A DNA stretch of 10,559 nucleotides. It comes from an uncultured Lachnospiraceae bacterium (GTDB lineage Bacteria; Bacillota_A; Clostridia; Lachnospirales; Lachnospiraceae). The stretch covers positions 1 through 10,559 of the forward strand of contig CAJUQU010000117.1 in NCBI GenBank assembly GCA_910588595.1. The letters run 5' to 3'. The notes beneath the pieces were generated by a model that did no database searches, was not told the DNA's origin, and saw only the letters and a program-made list of their open reading frames with translations. The position numbers and the translations under genes are program-made. Position 1 is the stretch's first letter. Each line of letters opens with the position of its first letter. This document shows positions 1-6,011 of this stretch, in pieces.

Positions 1-499
1 AATGCACTTTCACATTTTTAGGGATCTTTATGATTGGGCAGGCATTCCCCGGACTGTATCTATGGAAAAGCAAGAAGCTATATTAGGGTATATGTCTATA
101 GAATATGCGCAGCCAGAAGAGATTGCAGAGCAGACCGGATATGTTTTGGATAGAATGAATCGCAGAAACTGGGGAGAGATGGATATTTCTGAACAGGCGG
201 AATTTCTTTCACAGGATATGGCTGATTTATGGAAAGTGCATTGTTTTAGGGAGGGAAATACAAGAGTTACAATCACATTTGTCTGTCAATTTGCGGATGA
301 TCATGGTATGCCTATTGACAGAAAATTGTTTGAAGAAAATGCTGGTTATACTAGAATTGCTCTGGTGGCAGCCTCCGCAGTTTTTCAAGATGCAGATTTT
401 AGAAAAATGGAGTATCTTGTTAAGATTGTAAGAGATAGTTTGGAAAGAGGACGAACCTCACAAGGAAGATGGCGAAATCCTGGGGAGGGCGAAAAGTAA
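1..499 (+). CDS. Fic-family protein, 5'-truncated (Fic/DOC domain)
   Basis: Fic domains usually transfer AMP (or another phosphate-containing group) from a nucleotide to a hydroxyl side chain of a target protein. The core motif H-x-F-x-x-G-N-x-R is visible as HCFREGNTR, residues 80-88 counted from the ATG at base 2, with the catalytic His, the phosphate-binding GN and the final Arg kept. The canonical Pro after His is Cys here. The segment DLYDWAG near the left end and the target-docking flap region (about SIEYAQPEE) are also typical. The ATG at base 2 falls inside a conserved part of the family (IFRDLYDWAG), so the real start almost certainly lies upstream of the window. No inhibitory helix motif ([S/T]xxxE[G/N]) is seen in what remains; it could sit in the missing N-terminus or in a partner antitoxin gene. 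Sampled lines are about 37-45% GC, against roughly 50-63% in the neighbouring moxR gene, which suggests acquired DNA. Targets are unknown. Confidence 0.85.
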   Translation, partial: MHFHIFRDLYDWAGIPRTVSMEKQEAILGYMSIEYAQPEEIAEQTGYVLDRMNRRNWGEMDISEQAEFLSQDMADLWKVHCFREGNTRVTITFVCQFADDHGMPIDRKLFEENAGYTRIALVAASAVFQDADFRKMEYLVKIVRDSLERGRTSQGRWRNPGEGEK

Positions 500-719
500 A
501 TCACAAATGATACTGGCAGCTGCTTTTCAAATATTTAGCTGAACAGATGGAGAGGCTGAAACGCTCTGCAAAAGGAGCACATTATGGAGGAAAGAGAAGA
601 GAGCGGCAGAATCAAAGTAGAATGCTCTGCTTTTAAACCGCTGTGATCAGTTTCCGTCTCTGACAGACGGGTACAATGGATAAAGTAAAACATAATATTT
701 AAGAAAGGAAACATACAAA
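500..719. other. Intergenic stretch between fic and moxR
   Basis: This 220-base AT-leaning gap contains a possible 20-codon ORF (584-646) and a small perfect hairpin (CCGTCT at 654-659 with AGACGG at 665-670, 5-base loop). The hairpin has no T-run after it, so it is not a standard terminator. A TACAAT at 672-677 could be a -10 box, but no good -35 is seen 16-18 bases upstream, so a promoter for the moxR cluster is only suspected. The composition shifts from AT-rich to GC-richer across this gap. Confidence 0.4.
584..646 (+). CDS. Possible 20-aa small ORF with its own RBS
   Basis: An ATG at 584 opens a 20-codon frame (begins MEEREESGRI, ends SAFKPL) and is preceded by AAAGGAG at 571-577 with a 6-base spacer, which is a good Shine-Dalgarno arrangement. 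The product would be hydrophilic with an acidic start, no membrane segment, and one Cys. I do not recognise it. Frames this short with an RBS arise by chance in purine-rich DNA, so it is only a candidate leader peptide or remnant gene. Confidence 0.15.
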   Translation: MEEREESGRIKVECSAFKPL

Positions 720-1535
720 ATGGCAAACACAGAATTTAACAGCACACGGGATTACGTGGCAAGCGAGGAGCTGCTCGCGAGTGTCAATGTGGCGATCGCG
801 CTGCAGAAGCCGCTCCTGATCAAGGGAGAGCCGGGCACAGGGAAGACGATGCTCGCCCAGGCAGTCGCGAATTCCCTCGGCAGGAAACTGATCATATGGA
901 ACATCAAGTCCACGACAAAAGCGCAGGATGGACTGTACATGTACGACACGATCCAGAGACTTTATGACGGGCAGTTTGGCGTGGAGGGTGTCGACGATAT
1001 CGCGCGGTACATCAAACTCGGAAAGCTCGGCGAAGCGTTTGAGAGCGACGAGCAGGTGATCCTGCTCATCGACGAGATCGACAAGGCGGATCTGGAATTT
1101 CCCAATGACCTGCTGTGGGAGCTCGACCAGATGGAATTTTATATCCATGAGACCAAGCGCACCGTCAAGGCAAAACACAGACCGATCGTGATCATCACGT
1201 CGAACGCCGAGAAGGAGCTTCCCGACGCCTTTTTGAGAAGGTGCATCTTCCACTACATTGATTTTCCGAACGCGGATCTGATGGAGGAGATCATCAGGAC
1301 GCACTACCCCGATGTAGAAGAGAATCTCATGAAGAGTGCGATGCAGGTATTTTATGATATCCGTTCCCTGCGCGATGTGCGCAAGAAGCCGAGCACCTCG
1401 GAGCTTATCGACTGGATCAACGCGCTGCAGATCGGCGGCATCCCGGCGGACACGCTGCGGTCAAAACTCCCGTTTGTCGGCGTGGTCGTGAAAAAGGACG
1501 AGGATCTGGAGACGGTGCGGCAGGAGATCCATTGA
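720..1535 (+). CDS. MoxR-type AAA+ ATPase
   Basis: A 271-residue AAA+ ATPase of the MoxR group, which uses ATP hydrolysis in a chaperone-like way to mature or remodel a partner, commonly together with a VWA-domain protein. Walker A is GEPGTGKT at residues 36-43. Walker B is VILLIDEID at 113-121, with Asp and Glu for Mg binding and hydrolysis. Sensor 1 is the SN at 161-162, and PDAFLRRC (168-175) holds the likely arginine finger. The length is near the small end for MoxR proteins and there is no signal peptide, so it should be cytosolic. The ATG at 720 has AAAGGA at 704-709 in front of it. The CoxE-like VWA gene follows after 70 bases on the same strand, the typical pairing. The client is not known; the adjacent zinc-ribbon protein is one candidate by position only. 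Confidence 0.9.
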   Translation: MANTEFNSTRDYVASEELLASVNVAIALQKPLLIKGEPGTGKTMLAQAVANSLGRKLIIWNIKSTTKAQDGLYMYDTIQRLYDGQFGVEGVDDIARYIKLGKLGEAFESDEQVILLIDEIDKADLEFPNDLLWELDQMEFYIHETKRTVKAKHRPIVIITSNAEKELPDAFLRRCIFHYIDFPNADLMEEIIRTHYPDVEENLMKSAMQVFYDIRSLRDVRKKPSTSELIDWINALQIGGIPADTLRSKLPFVGVVVKKDEDLETVRQEIH

Positions 1536-1605
1536 GATTTGGCAGGGAAACTGTGAGAATGACAGTAGTGTCATAAGGACAGTGTACATGAAATGAGGGA
1601 AAAGC

Positions 1606-2808
1606 ATGTTTTCTAAATTTTTCTACACATTGAAAGAAAAAGGGCTCGAGGTCTCATTGAGCGAGTGGCTGGACTTGCAGGAAGCGCTTGACAAGGGACT
1701 GTGCGAGAGCTCGCTGACACAGTTTTACTATGTGGCGAGGATGATACTGGTGAAGAGCGAGACAGAGTTTGACAAGTTCGACATGGCATTTGAGGAGTGT
1801 TTTAAGGGCGTGAAGACCGAGACGGAGGTCGGAAAAAATATGCTGCGGTGGCTCGACAAGTCCGATATGCTGGAGCTTGCCCACGAGGAGGCGAGGAATC
1901 ACCTGAACCAGGTCGAGGATATCCAGGTGGACAAGGACGATGTGGAGGAGAAGTTCAAACAGCGTCTGAAAGACCAGAATGAGGAACACAACGGCGGAAG
2001 CTTCTGGATCGGAACGATGGGAAAGACCTCTTTTGGAAATATGGGCGGAAATGTGGGCGGTGTGCGCGTCGGCGGCCAGACGGGCTACCAGTCGGCATTT
2101 TCCGTCGTGGGTGCGCGCAAGTACCGGGATTTCAGGGACGACAAGGTGATCGACAACCGCCAGTTCCAGATGGCGCTGCGGCGGCTGCGCCAGTTTTCCA
2201 CAAAGCTCGATATCCCCAAGTCGGAGCTTGACATCGACGAGACGATCGACAAGACCTGCAACAACGGCGGGTATCTCCAGATCGAGATGATGAAGCCGCG
2301 CAAAAATGCGGTGAAGCTCCTGCTTTTGATGGATTCCGGCGGAACGATGATCCCGTATACGAGTCTGATGAACGATCTGTTCCAGTCCGTGAACAAGTCC
2401 AACCACTATAAGGATGTGAAAGTCTACTATTTTCACAACTGCATCTATTCCAAGCTGTATAAGACACCGGAGTGCGAGAACGGCGACTGGATCGATACCG
2501 AGTGGATGTTCCGCAATGTGGGCAGCGACTACAAGGTGATCATTGTCGGCGACGCGGCGATGGCGCCGGAGGAGCTGTACTCAAACACAGGTAACTACAG
2601 GGGGCCAAACGGCGGGCTGTCCGGTTTTGAGTGGCTGCAGCTGATGAAACGGCACTACAAAAAGATCGTGTGGATGAATCCTAAGATGGCACCGGGCCGC
2701 GCGCCGTGGCGTGAGGCGGAGACTGCGGTGAAAGAGATATTTCCTATGTACAAGCTCACGGTAAAAGGCTTGAACGAGGCGATGGTCAAACTGATGGCAA
2801 ATAAATGA
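1606..2808 (+). CDS. CoxE-like VWA-domain protein (MoxR partner)
   Basis: A 400-residue cytosolic protein matching the CoxE-like VWA family that accompanies MoxR ATPases. The N-terminal part (about 1-125) is helical and carries the family signature KGLEVSLSEWLDLQEAL at 12-28. A Gly-rich segment at about 129-160 (including FWIGTMGKTSFG) is also characteristic. The VWA domain begins near 235 with VKLLLLMDSGGT; the metal-ion-dependent adhesion site reads D-S-G-G-T (243-247) rather than the textbook D-x-S-x-S. DxGGS-like forms are, as I recall, usual in this family, so the clearest local change is a terminal Thr in place of Ser. VWA domains of this kind bind protein partners through a divalent metal. 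The ATG at 1606 follows GAGGGA at 1595-1600 with a short spacer. It lies in the same transcription unit as the upstream ATPase; function beyond that pairing is inference. Confidence 0.85.
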   Translation: MFSKFFYTLKEKGLEVSLSEWLDLQEALDKGLCESSLTQFYYVARMILVKSETEFDKFDMAFEECFKGVKTETEVGKNMLRWLDKSDMLELAHEEARNHLNQVEDIQVDKDDVEEKFKQRLKDQNEEHNGGSFWIGTMGKTSFGNMGGNVGGVRVGGQTGYQSAFSVVGARKYRDFRDDKVIDNRQFQMALRRLRQFSTKLDIPKSELDIDETIDKTCNNGGYLQIEMMKPRKNAVKLLLLMDSGGTMIPYTSLMNDLFQSVNKSNHYKDVKVYYFHNCIYSKLYKTPECENGDWIDTEWMFRNVGSDYKVIIVGDAAMAPEELYSNTGNYRGPNGGLSGFEWLQLMKRHYKKIVWMNPKMAPGRAPWREAETAVKEIFPMYKLTVKGLNEAMVKLMANK

Positions 2809-2861
2809 TCGGACGGATCAACGAGTAAAAGGGAAATGAAGTACGGGGAGAGGGCGAAGAT

Positions 2862-3332
2862 ATGGAAAAGAAGGCACCTGAGAAAAAGGTACATCTGCGG
2901 GAGGGTGATGTATTTTATGTCTACGACAAGAGGATCAACAAATGTGTCAGGGAGGACTGTGAGGGGATCGTCAAATACGGTCTGACACTCCAGGTAAACA
3001 TGCAGAACGGCGACACACTCAATACGTATGAATGCAATAAATGCCACATGAAGTACACGGCATATCCCAATTATGTGCGTCTGACAGAGACAAAGCAGCT
3101 GGTTATATACAATCAGGAAGCGGTGGATGCCTGTGACAGAAAGCGCGCTGCAGATGCCGCAAAGCAGGCGGCGCGCGAGAAAAAGAAAAGGGCGCTTGCG
3201 GGGAAAGCCGGCAGTGCACGCAAGGAGGGCGGCACACGCGGCGCTGCGCGCAAGGCGAAGGGCGGCACAGACACGGATGGCAGGGCGCGCAATGGGAAAG
3301 CGCATCCGCAGACAGGGTATCGCAAAAAATAG
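2862..3332 (+). CDS. Zinc-ribbon-like small protein with Arg/Lys/Ala-rich basic tail
   Basis: A 156-residue protein of unknown function. The N-terminal part (1-about 90) has two cysteine pairs, C28-x4-C33 and C58-x2-C61 (YECNKCHMKY), spaced like a zinc ribbon with a beta-rich stretch between them; a fifth Cys is at 91. From about residue 92 to the end the sequence is low complexity, dominated by Lys, Arg, Ala and Gly, without hydrophobic core residues. It is probably disordered and could bind nucleic acid or another polyanion (inference). The ATG at 2862 is preceded by a purine-rich GGGGAGAGGG run (2845-2854). It sits 53 bases after the VWA gene and is followed by a strong terminator, so it is probably the last gene of the moxR cluster. 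I do not recognise a named family. Good cysteine spacing and RBS argue that it is real; the tail may be poorly conserved in length. Confidence 0.75.
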   Translation: MEKKAPEKKVHLREGDVFYVYDKRINKCVREDCEGIVKYGLTLQVNMQNGDTLNTYECNKCHMKYTAYPNYVRLTETKQLVIYNQEAVDACDRKRAADAAKQAAREKKKRALAGKAGSARKEGGTRGAARKAKGGTDTDGRARNGKAHPQTGYRKK

Positions 3333-3347
3333 AATAGAGAACAGGAT

Positions 3348-3390
3348 AAAGAATCATAACCGGAAAAAGGATCGTTATGGTTCTTTTTTT
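3348..3390 (+). terminator. Intrinsic terminator after the moxR-vwa-zinc-ribbon cluster
   Basis: GAATCATAAC (3351-3360) pairs with GTTATGGTTC (3374-3383) over ten positions, one of them a T-G wobble, around a 13-base loop, and is followed directly by seven T (3384-3390). The preceding AAA (3348-3350) can extend the stem into the T-run. The stem is AT-rich but the hairpin plus U-tract geometry is textbook. It separates this cluster from spoIVA. Confidence 0.85.
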
Positions 3391-3513
3391 GTGCAGGAAT
3401 GCATAGGTTTAAGTAGATCATCTAAATTCACTGGCAAGTACGCAGATGCACAGACTTGCAGGCAGGGTTAGACAACGCTAATCAATTATCAAAGAACAGG
3501 AAAGGGGAATACC

Positions 3514-5016
3514 ATGAGCCAGCTTGATGCAAATCAGGAATTTAATCTATACAGGGATATCAGCCAGCGCACTGGCGGGGAGATCTATGTAGGAGTGGTG
3601 GGACCGGTTCGGACGGGAAAATCCACTTTTATAAAGCGCTTTATGGATCTGATGGTGCTGCCGCAGATCGAGAATGAGCACGAGAGGACACGCACACAGG
3701 ACGAACTGCCGCAGAGCAGCGGCGGACGCACGATCACGACGACAGAGCCCAAGTTTATCCCGAAGGAGGCAGCCCAGATCGAGATCAGCGACGGTATCAA
3801 TGTCAAGGTGCGGCTGATCGACTGTGTGGGGTATATGGTCGACGGCGCCGCGGGGCACATGGAGGAGGACGTGGAACGCATGGTAAAGACACCGTGGTCC
3901 AGGGAGGAGATACCGTTCACGCAGGCGGCGGAGATCGGCACGCGGAAAGTGATCCAGGATCACTCGACGATCGGCATCGTAGTCACCACGGATGGGAGCT
4001 TCGGCGAGATACCGCGGAGTGCCTACAAGCCTGCGGAGGAGCAGACCATCACGGAGCTCAAGGAACTCGGAAAGCCGTTTGTGGTGCTAGTCAACACGAC
4101 CAAACCGTATTCCGACGAGGCAAAAAATATCGCTGCGGAGTTGGAAAAGAAACATGAGATCAAGGCGATCCCCGTCAACATCGAACAGCTCCGGCGCGAT
4201 GACATCACGATGATACTAGAGCAGATCATGTACGAGTTTCCGGTGTCCGTGATCGAGTTCTACACGCCCAAGTGGATGGATATCATGGAGATCGACAATC
4301 CCATGAAAAAAGAAGTGATCGAGAAGCTGCACGTCATCATGGATAAGGTCAGGACGGTGCGCGACCTGGTGGAGAAGGATTTCAGCCAGCTGCTTGAGAA
4401 GGACAGTGAGTATATCAGGCGCTGTAAGTACGACCAGGTGAACATCGCAGACGGTTCCGCCGCCTTCTTGCTCGAGGGGGACACGAAATATTACTACGAG
4501 CTGCTGAGCTCCATGACAGGGGAAAACATATCGGGCGAGTACCAGCTGATGCAGCTGCTGTCAAGCCTGGCTGACATGAAGCGCGAGTACAAGAAAGTGC
4601 TCAATGCACTCGAGAGCGTTCGCCAGAAAGGGTACGGTGTCGTCACACCGGAGCGCGACGAGATCATGCTGGATAATCCGACACTGATCAAGCACGGCAA
4701 CAAATACGGTGTGAAGATCAAGGCGCAGAGCCCTTCGATCCACATGATCAAGGCAAATATCGAGACTGAGATCGCGCCGATCGTCGGTACGCAGCAGCAG
4801 GCGCAGGATCTGATCGGATATATCTCGGACGCGGAGACCTCCAAGGAGGGCATCTGGGAGACGAACATCTTTGGCAAGACCGTGGAGCAGCTGGTCAATG
4901 ACGGCATCACGAGCAAAGTCTCCATGATCGGTGAGGAGAGCCAGATCAAACTGCAGGATACCATGCAGAAGATCGTCAACGACTCCAACGGGGGGATGGT
5001 CTGCATCATTATTTAG
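3514..5016 (+). CDS. spoIVA: Stage IV sporulation protein A (SpoIVA)
   Basis: SpoIVA is made in the mother cell during sporulation, is anchored on the forespore membrane (through SpoVM in Bacillus subtilis), and polymerises irreversibly using ATP to form the basement layer on which the coat assembles; it is also needed for cortex formation. This copy is 500 residues, close to the 492 of B. subtilis. Walker A is GPVRTGKST at 30-38, the threonine-rich GRTITTTEPKF at 71-81 supplies the sensor Thr region, and the Walker B-type Asp is in LIDCVGY (101-107). The middle and C-terminal domains are full length and the protein ends in GGMVCIII, like the conserved hydrophobic C-terminal tail that localises the protein. 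The ATG at 3514 has AGGAAAGGGG (3498-3507) six bases upstream. It stands alone between two terminators or terminator-like sites. Sigma-E control is expected from the family; I could not identify a convincing sigma-E promoter in 3391-3497. Confidence 0.98.
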   Translation: MSQLDANQEFNLYRDISQRTGGEIYVGVVGPVRTGKSTFIKRFMDLMVLPQIENEHERTRTQDELPQSSGGRTITTTEPKFIPKEAAQIEISDGINVKVRLIDCVGYMVDGAAGHMEEDVERMVKTPWSREEIPFTQAAEIGTRKVIQDHSTIGIVVTTDGSFGEIPRSAYKPAEEQTITELKELGKPFVVLVNTTKPYSDEAKNIAAELEKKHEIKAIPVNIEQLRRDDITMILEQIMYEFPVSVIEFYTPKWMDIMEIDNPMKKEVIEKLHVIMDKVRTVRDLVEKDFSQLLEKDSEYIRRCKYDQVNIADGSAAFLLEGDTKYYYELLSSMTGENISGEYQLMQLLSSLADMKREYKKVLNALESVRQKGYGVVTPERDEIMLDNPTLIKHGNKYGVKIKAQSPSIHMIKANIETEIAPIVGTQQQAQDLIGYISDAETSKEGIWETNIFGKTVEQLVNDGITSKVSMIGEESQIKLQDTMQKIVNDSNGGMVCIII

Positions 5017-5119
5017 GATCTGTATTCAGGTATTGAGGGATGAGCGATGCGGATCTGATCCAGAATATGAAAAACAGGTTGACATGTGTGACTTATCAAT
5101 GCTGTAGTTGCAGCACAGG

Positions 5120-5144
5120 AGAGGTTGCATGTGTCAGCCTTTTT
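5120..5144 (+). terminator. Possible weak terminator after spoIVA
   Basis: AGAGGTTG (5120-5127) can pair with CAGCCTTT (5135-5142), including two wobble pairs, around a 7-base loop, with a T-run at 5140-5144. It lies about 100 bases after the spoIVA stop. The stem is short and the last pairs use the T-run itself, so this is only a candidate. Confidence 0.4.
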
Positions 5145-5228
5145 GCGTGGGATCCAGCAACCTATTTGCACACAAAATGCTAAAGTGCAAGCTTTTTGGC
5201 GCACGTTTTTCACTACTTTTATTGACGA

Positions 5229-5387
5229 GTGAACAGTAATGTGGGAGTTACTGTTCACACAGGACTTAGCATTTACTGCTAAGTCCGTACGAAAACGTTC
5301 ATCCAACAAGCAAAAATCCATTTGCGAAGCAAATTTTGCATGGATTTTTGCCTGTTACTGGAACGGAGCGAACAGTAACATATGGGA
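5229..5387. repeat. MITE-like element made of stacked perfect hairpins
   Basis: Four hairpins follow one another: GTGAACAGTAA/TTACTGTTCAC (5229-5239, 5248-5258; perfect 11 bp), GGACTTAGCA/TGCTAAGTCC (5262-5271, 5277-5286; perfect 10 bp), GCAAAAATCCA/TGGATTTTTGC (5310-5320, 5341-5351; perfect 11 bp, with an inner TTTGC-GAA-GCAAA hairpin at 5321-5333), and TGTTACTG/CAGTAACA (5353-5360, 5373-5380; perfect 8 bp). In addition GTTACTGTTCAC (5247-5258) and GCGAACAGTAAC (5368-5379) match as inverted ends with one mismatch, enclosing 109 bases, and are flanked by near-identical octamers ATGTGGGA (5239-5246) and ATATGGGA (5380-5387). This resembles a miniature inverted-repeat transposable element or other dispersed intergenic repeat; no transposase is encoded here. 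An RNA copy could fold into competing structures. Whether it is repeated elsewhere in the genome cannot be seen from this window. Confidence 0.65.
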
Positions 5388-5419
5388 TCAAACAGTAGAT
5401 GAGCTGGTTTATAAACTTC

Positions 5420-5448
5420 TTTCATTTATGATAATGATATGCTATAAT
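5420..5448 (+). promoter_or_regulatory. Extended -10 promoter for cdd
   Basis: TGCTATAAT at 5440-5448 contains a perfect TATAAT -10 (5443-5448) with an extended TGn motif. The matching -35 position holds only TTTCAT (5420-5425, 17-base spacing), so recognition would lean on the extended -10. The expected transcript start near 5455 gives a leader of about 70 bases before cdd. Confidence 0.7.
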
Positions 5449-5485
5449 GTAGACAGCACAGCAGTGTTTTCGAAAAGCTGGATCA

Positions 5486-5509
5486 ACGATGGACAGATAA
5501 GTCCATTGT
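5486..5509 (+). promoter_or_regulatory. Leader stem-loop just upstream of the cdd RBS
   Basis: ACGATGGAC (5486-5494) pairs with GTCCATTGT (5501-5509) over nine positions with one G-T wobble and a 6-base loop. The 3' arm ends 6 bases before the GGGAG ribosome binding site (5516-5520). There is no T-run, so it is not a terminator; it may stabilise the mRNA or influence initiation. Confidence 0.45.
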
Positions 5510-5527
5510 CATAAAGGGAGTATAAGT

Positions 5528-5935
5528 ATGGAGAACAGGGAACTGATTCGTCTGGCACTGGAGGCGAGAGAGATGGCGTATGTGCCATATTCAAAATATA
5601 TGGTCGGTGCGGCGCTTCTGACAAAGCGGGGAAGTGTGTACAAGGGATGCAATATCGAAAATGCAGCCTACACGCCGACCAACTGCGCGGAGCGGACAGC
5701 GTTTTTCAAGGCGGTGAGCGAGGGAGAACGCGAGTTTGAAGCGATCGCGATTGTCGGCGGCTATCAGGGGGCGCCGACAAGCTATGCATATCCTTGCGGT
5801 GTGTGCAGGCAGGTTATGATGGAGTTCTGTGATCCGGCAGGATTTCGGATCATCACAGCGGTCTCGGAGGAACAGTATGTGGAGCGGACGCTCGCAGAGC
5901 TGTTCCCCGAGGGATTTGGACCGGATAATTTGTGA
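5528..5935 (+). CDS. cdd: Cytidine deaminase
   Basis: Cdd hydrolyses cytidine and deoxycytidine to uridine and deoxyuridine plus ammonia in pyrimidine salvage, in the cytosol as a homotetramer for this short form. The 135-residue length fits the tetrameric class (B. subtilis 136). Zinc is held by Cys53 in TNCAERTA and by Cys90 and Cys93 in PCGVCRQ, with Glu55 as the catalytic proton shuttle; the substrate-binding segment GCNIENAAY is at 40-48. The ATG at 5528 has GGGAG at 5516-5520 with a 7-base spacer. It has its own extended -10 promoter and a terminator directly behind, so it is probably a single-gene unit. Nothing is missing or broken. Confidence 0.97.
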   Translation: MENRELIRLALEAREMAYVPYSKYMVGAALLTKRGSVYKGCNIENAAYTPTNCAERTAFFKAVSEGEREFEAIAIVGGYQGAPTSYAYPCGVCRQVMMEFCDPAGFRIITAVSEEQYVERTLAELFPEGFGPDNL

Positions 5936-5943
5936 TCAGGGTG

Positions 5944-5978
5944 AAAGCCTCCAAGTTCAAGAGGATTTGGGGGTTTTT
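5944..5978 (+). terminator. Intrinsic terminator after cdd
   Basis: AAAGCCTCCAA (5944-5954) pairs with TTGGGGGTTTT (5967-5977) over eleven positions, two of them wobbles, with a 12-base loop and a T-run at 5974-5978. It starts 9 bases after the cdd stop and ends 33 bases before the next start codon, so the MutS-like gene needs readthrough or a very close promoter. Confidence 0.8.
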
Positions 5979-6011
5979 ACAATTTGTGCAGTAGGCAGAT
6001 TGGAGGAAACT

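Larger units (their letters stand above)
5017..5527. other. Gene-free region with many hairpins between spoIVA and cdd
   Basis: No convincing gene is present in these 511 bases; frames on both strands lack an RBS and run through inverted repeats. The left third holds a small hairpin TGCTG/CAGCA (5100-5104 with 5111-5115), a possible terminator (5120-5144) and TTGCAC/GTGCAA arms (5166-5171, 5185-5190). The middle holds the MITE-like hairpin cluster (5229-5387). The right end holds the cdd promoter and leader hairpin. Each is listed separately. Confidence 0.7.

Noticed and set aside
1654..2436. 260-residue minus-strand open frame inside the VWA gene
   Set aside because: Fully antisense to a family-matched protein, with no RBS or domain; the Leu/His/Val-rich composition is typical of a complement shadow.
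3127..3471. 114-residue + frame overlapping the end of the zinc-ribbon gene
   Set aside because: Arg/Ala-rich because it reads the basic tail in another frame; it runs through the terminator hairpin and has no RBS.
3391..3497. Sigma-E promoter for spoIVA (CATAGGTT at 3402-3409)
   Set aside because: Only a partial match to the -10 consensus and no acceptable -35 at the right distance, so not called.
5013..5321. 102-residue minus-strand frame in the spoIVA-cdd gap
   Set aside because: It is composed largely of the hairpin element and terminator-like sequence, without an RBS or known domain; such frames are common false genes in intergenic repeats.
5310..5351. Possible CRISPR repeat or tRNA-like structure in the hairpin cluster
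   Set aside because: No regularly spaced identical repeats and no tRNA cloverleaf or conserved TTCGA-type arm; the hairpins differ from one another in sequence.
5239..5514. 91-residue + frame through the hairpin element
   Set aside because: It begins inside an inverted repeat, covers the cdd promoter and leader hairpin, and has no RBS.
5829..6011. Upstream extension of the MutS-like frame into cdd
   Set aside because: It would overlap cdd by over 100 bases and read through its terminator; the ATG at 6012 has a strong RBS and is followed at once by a membrane helix.
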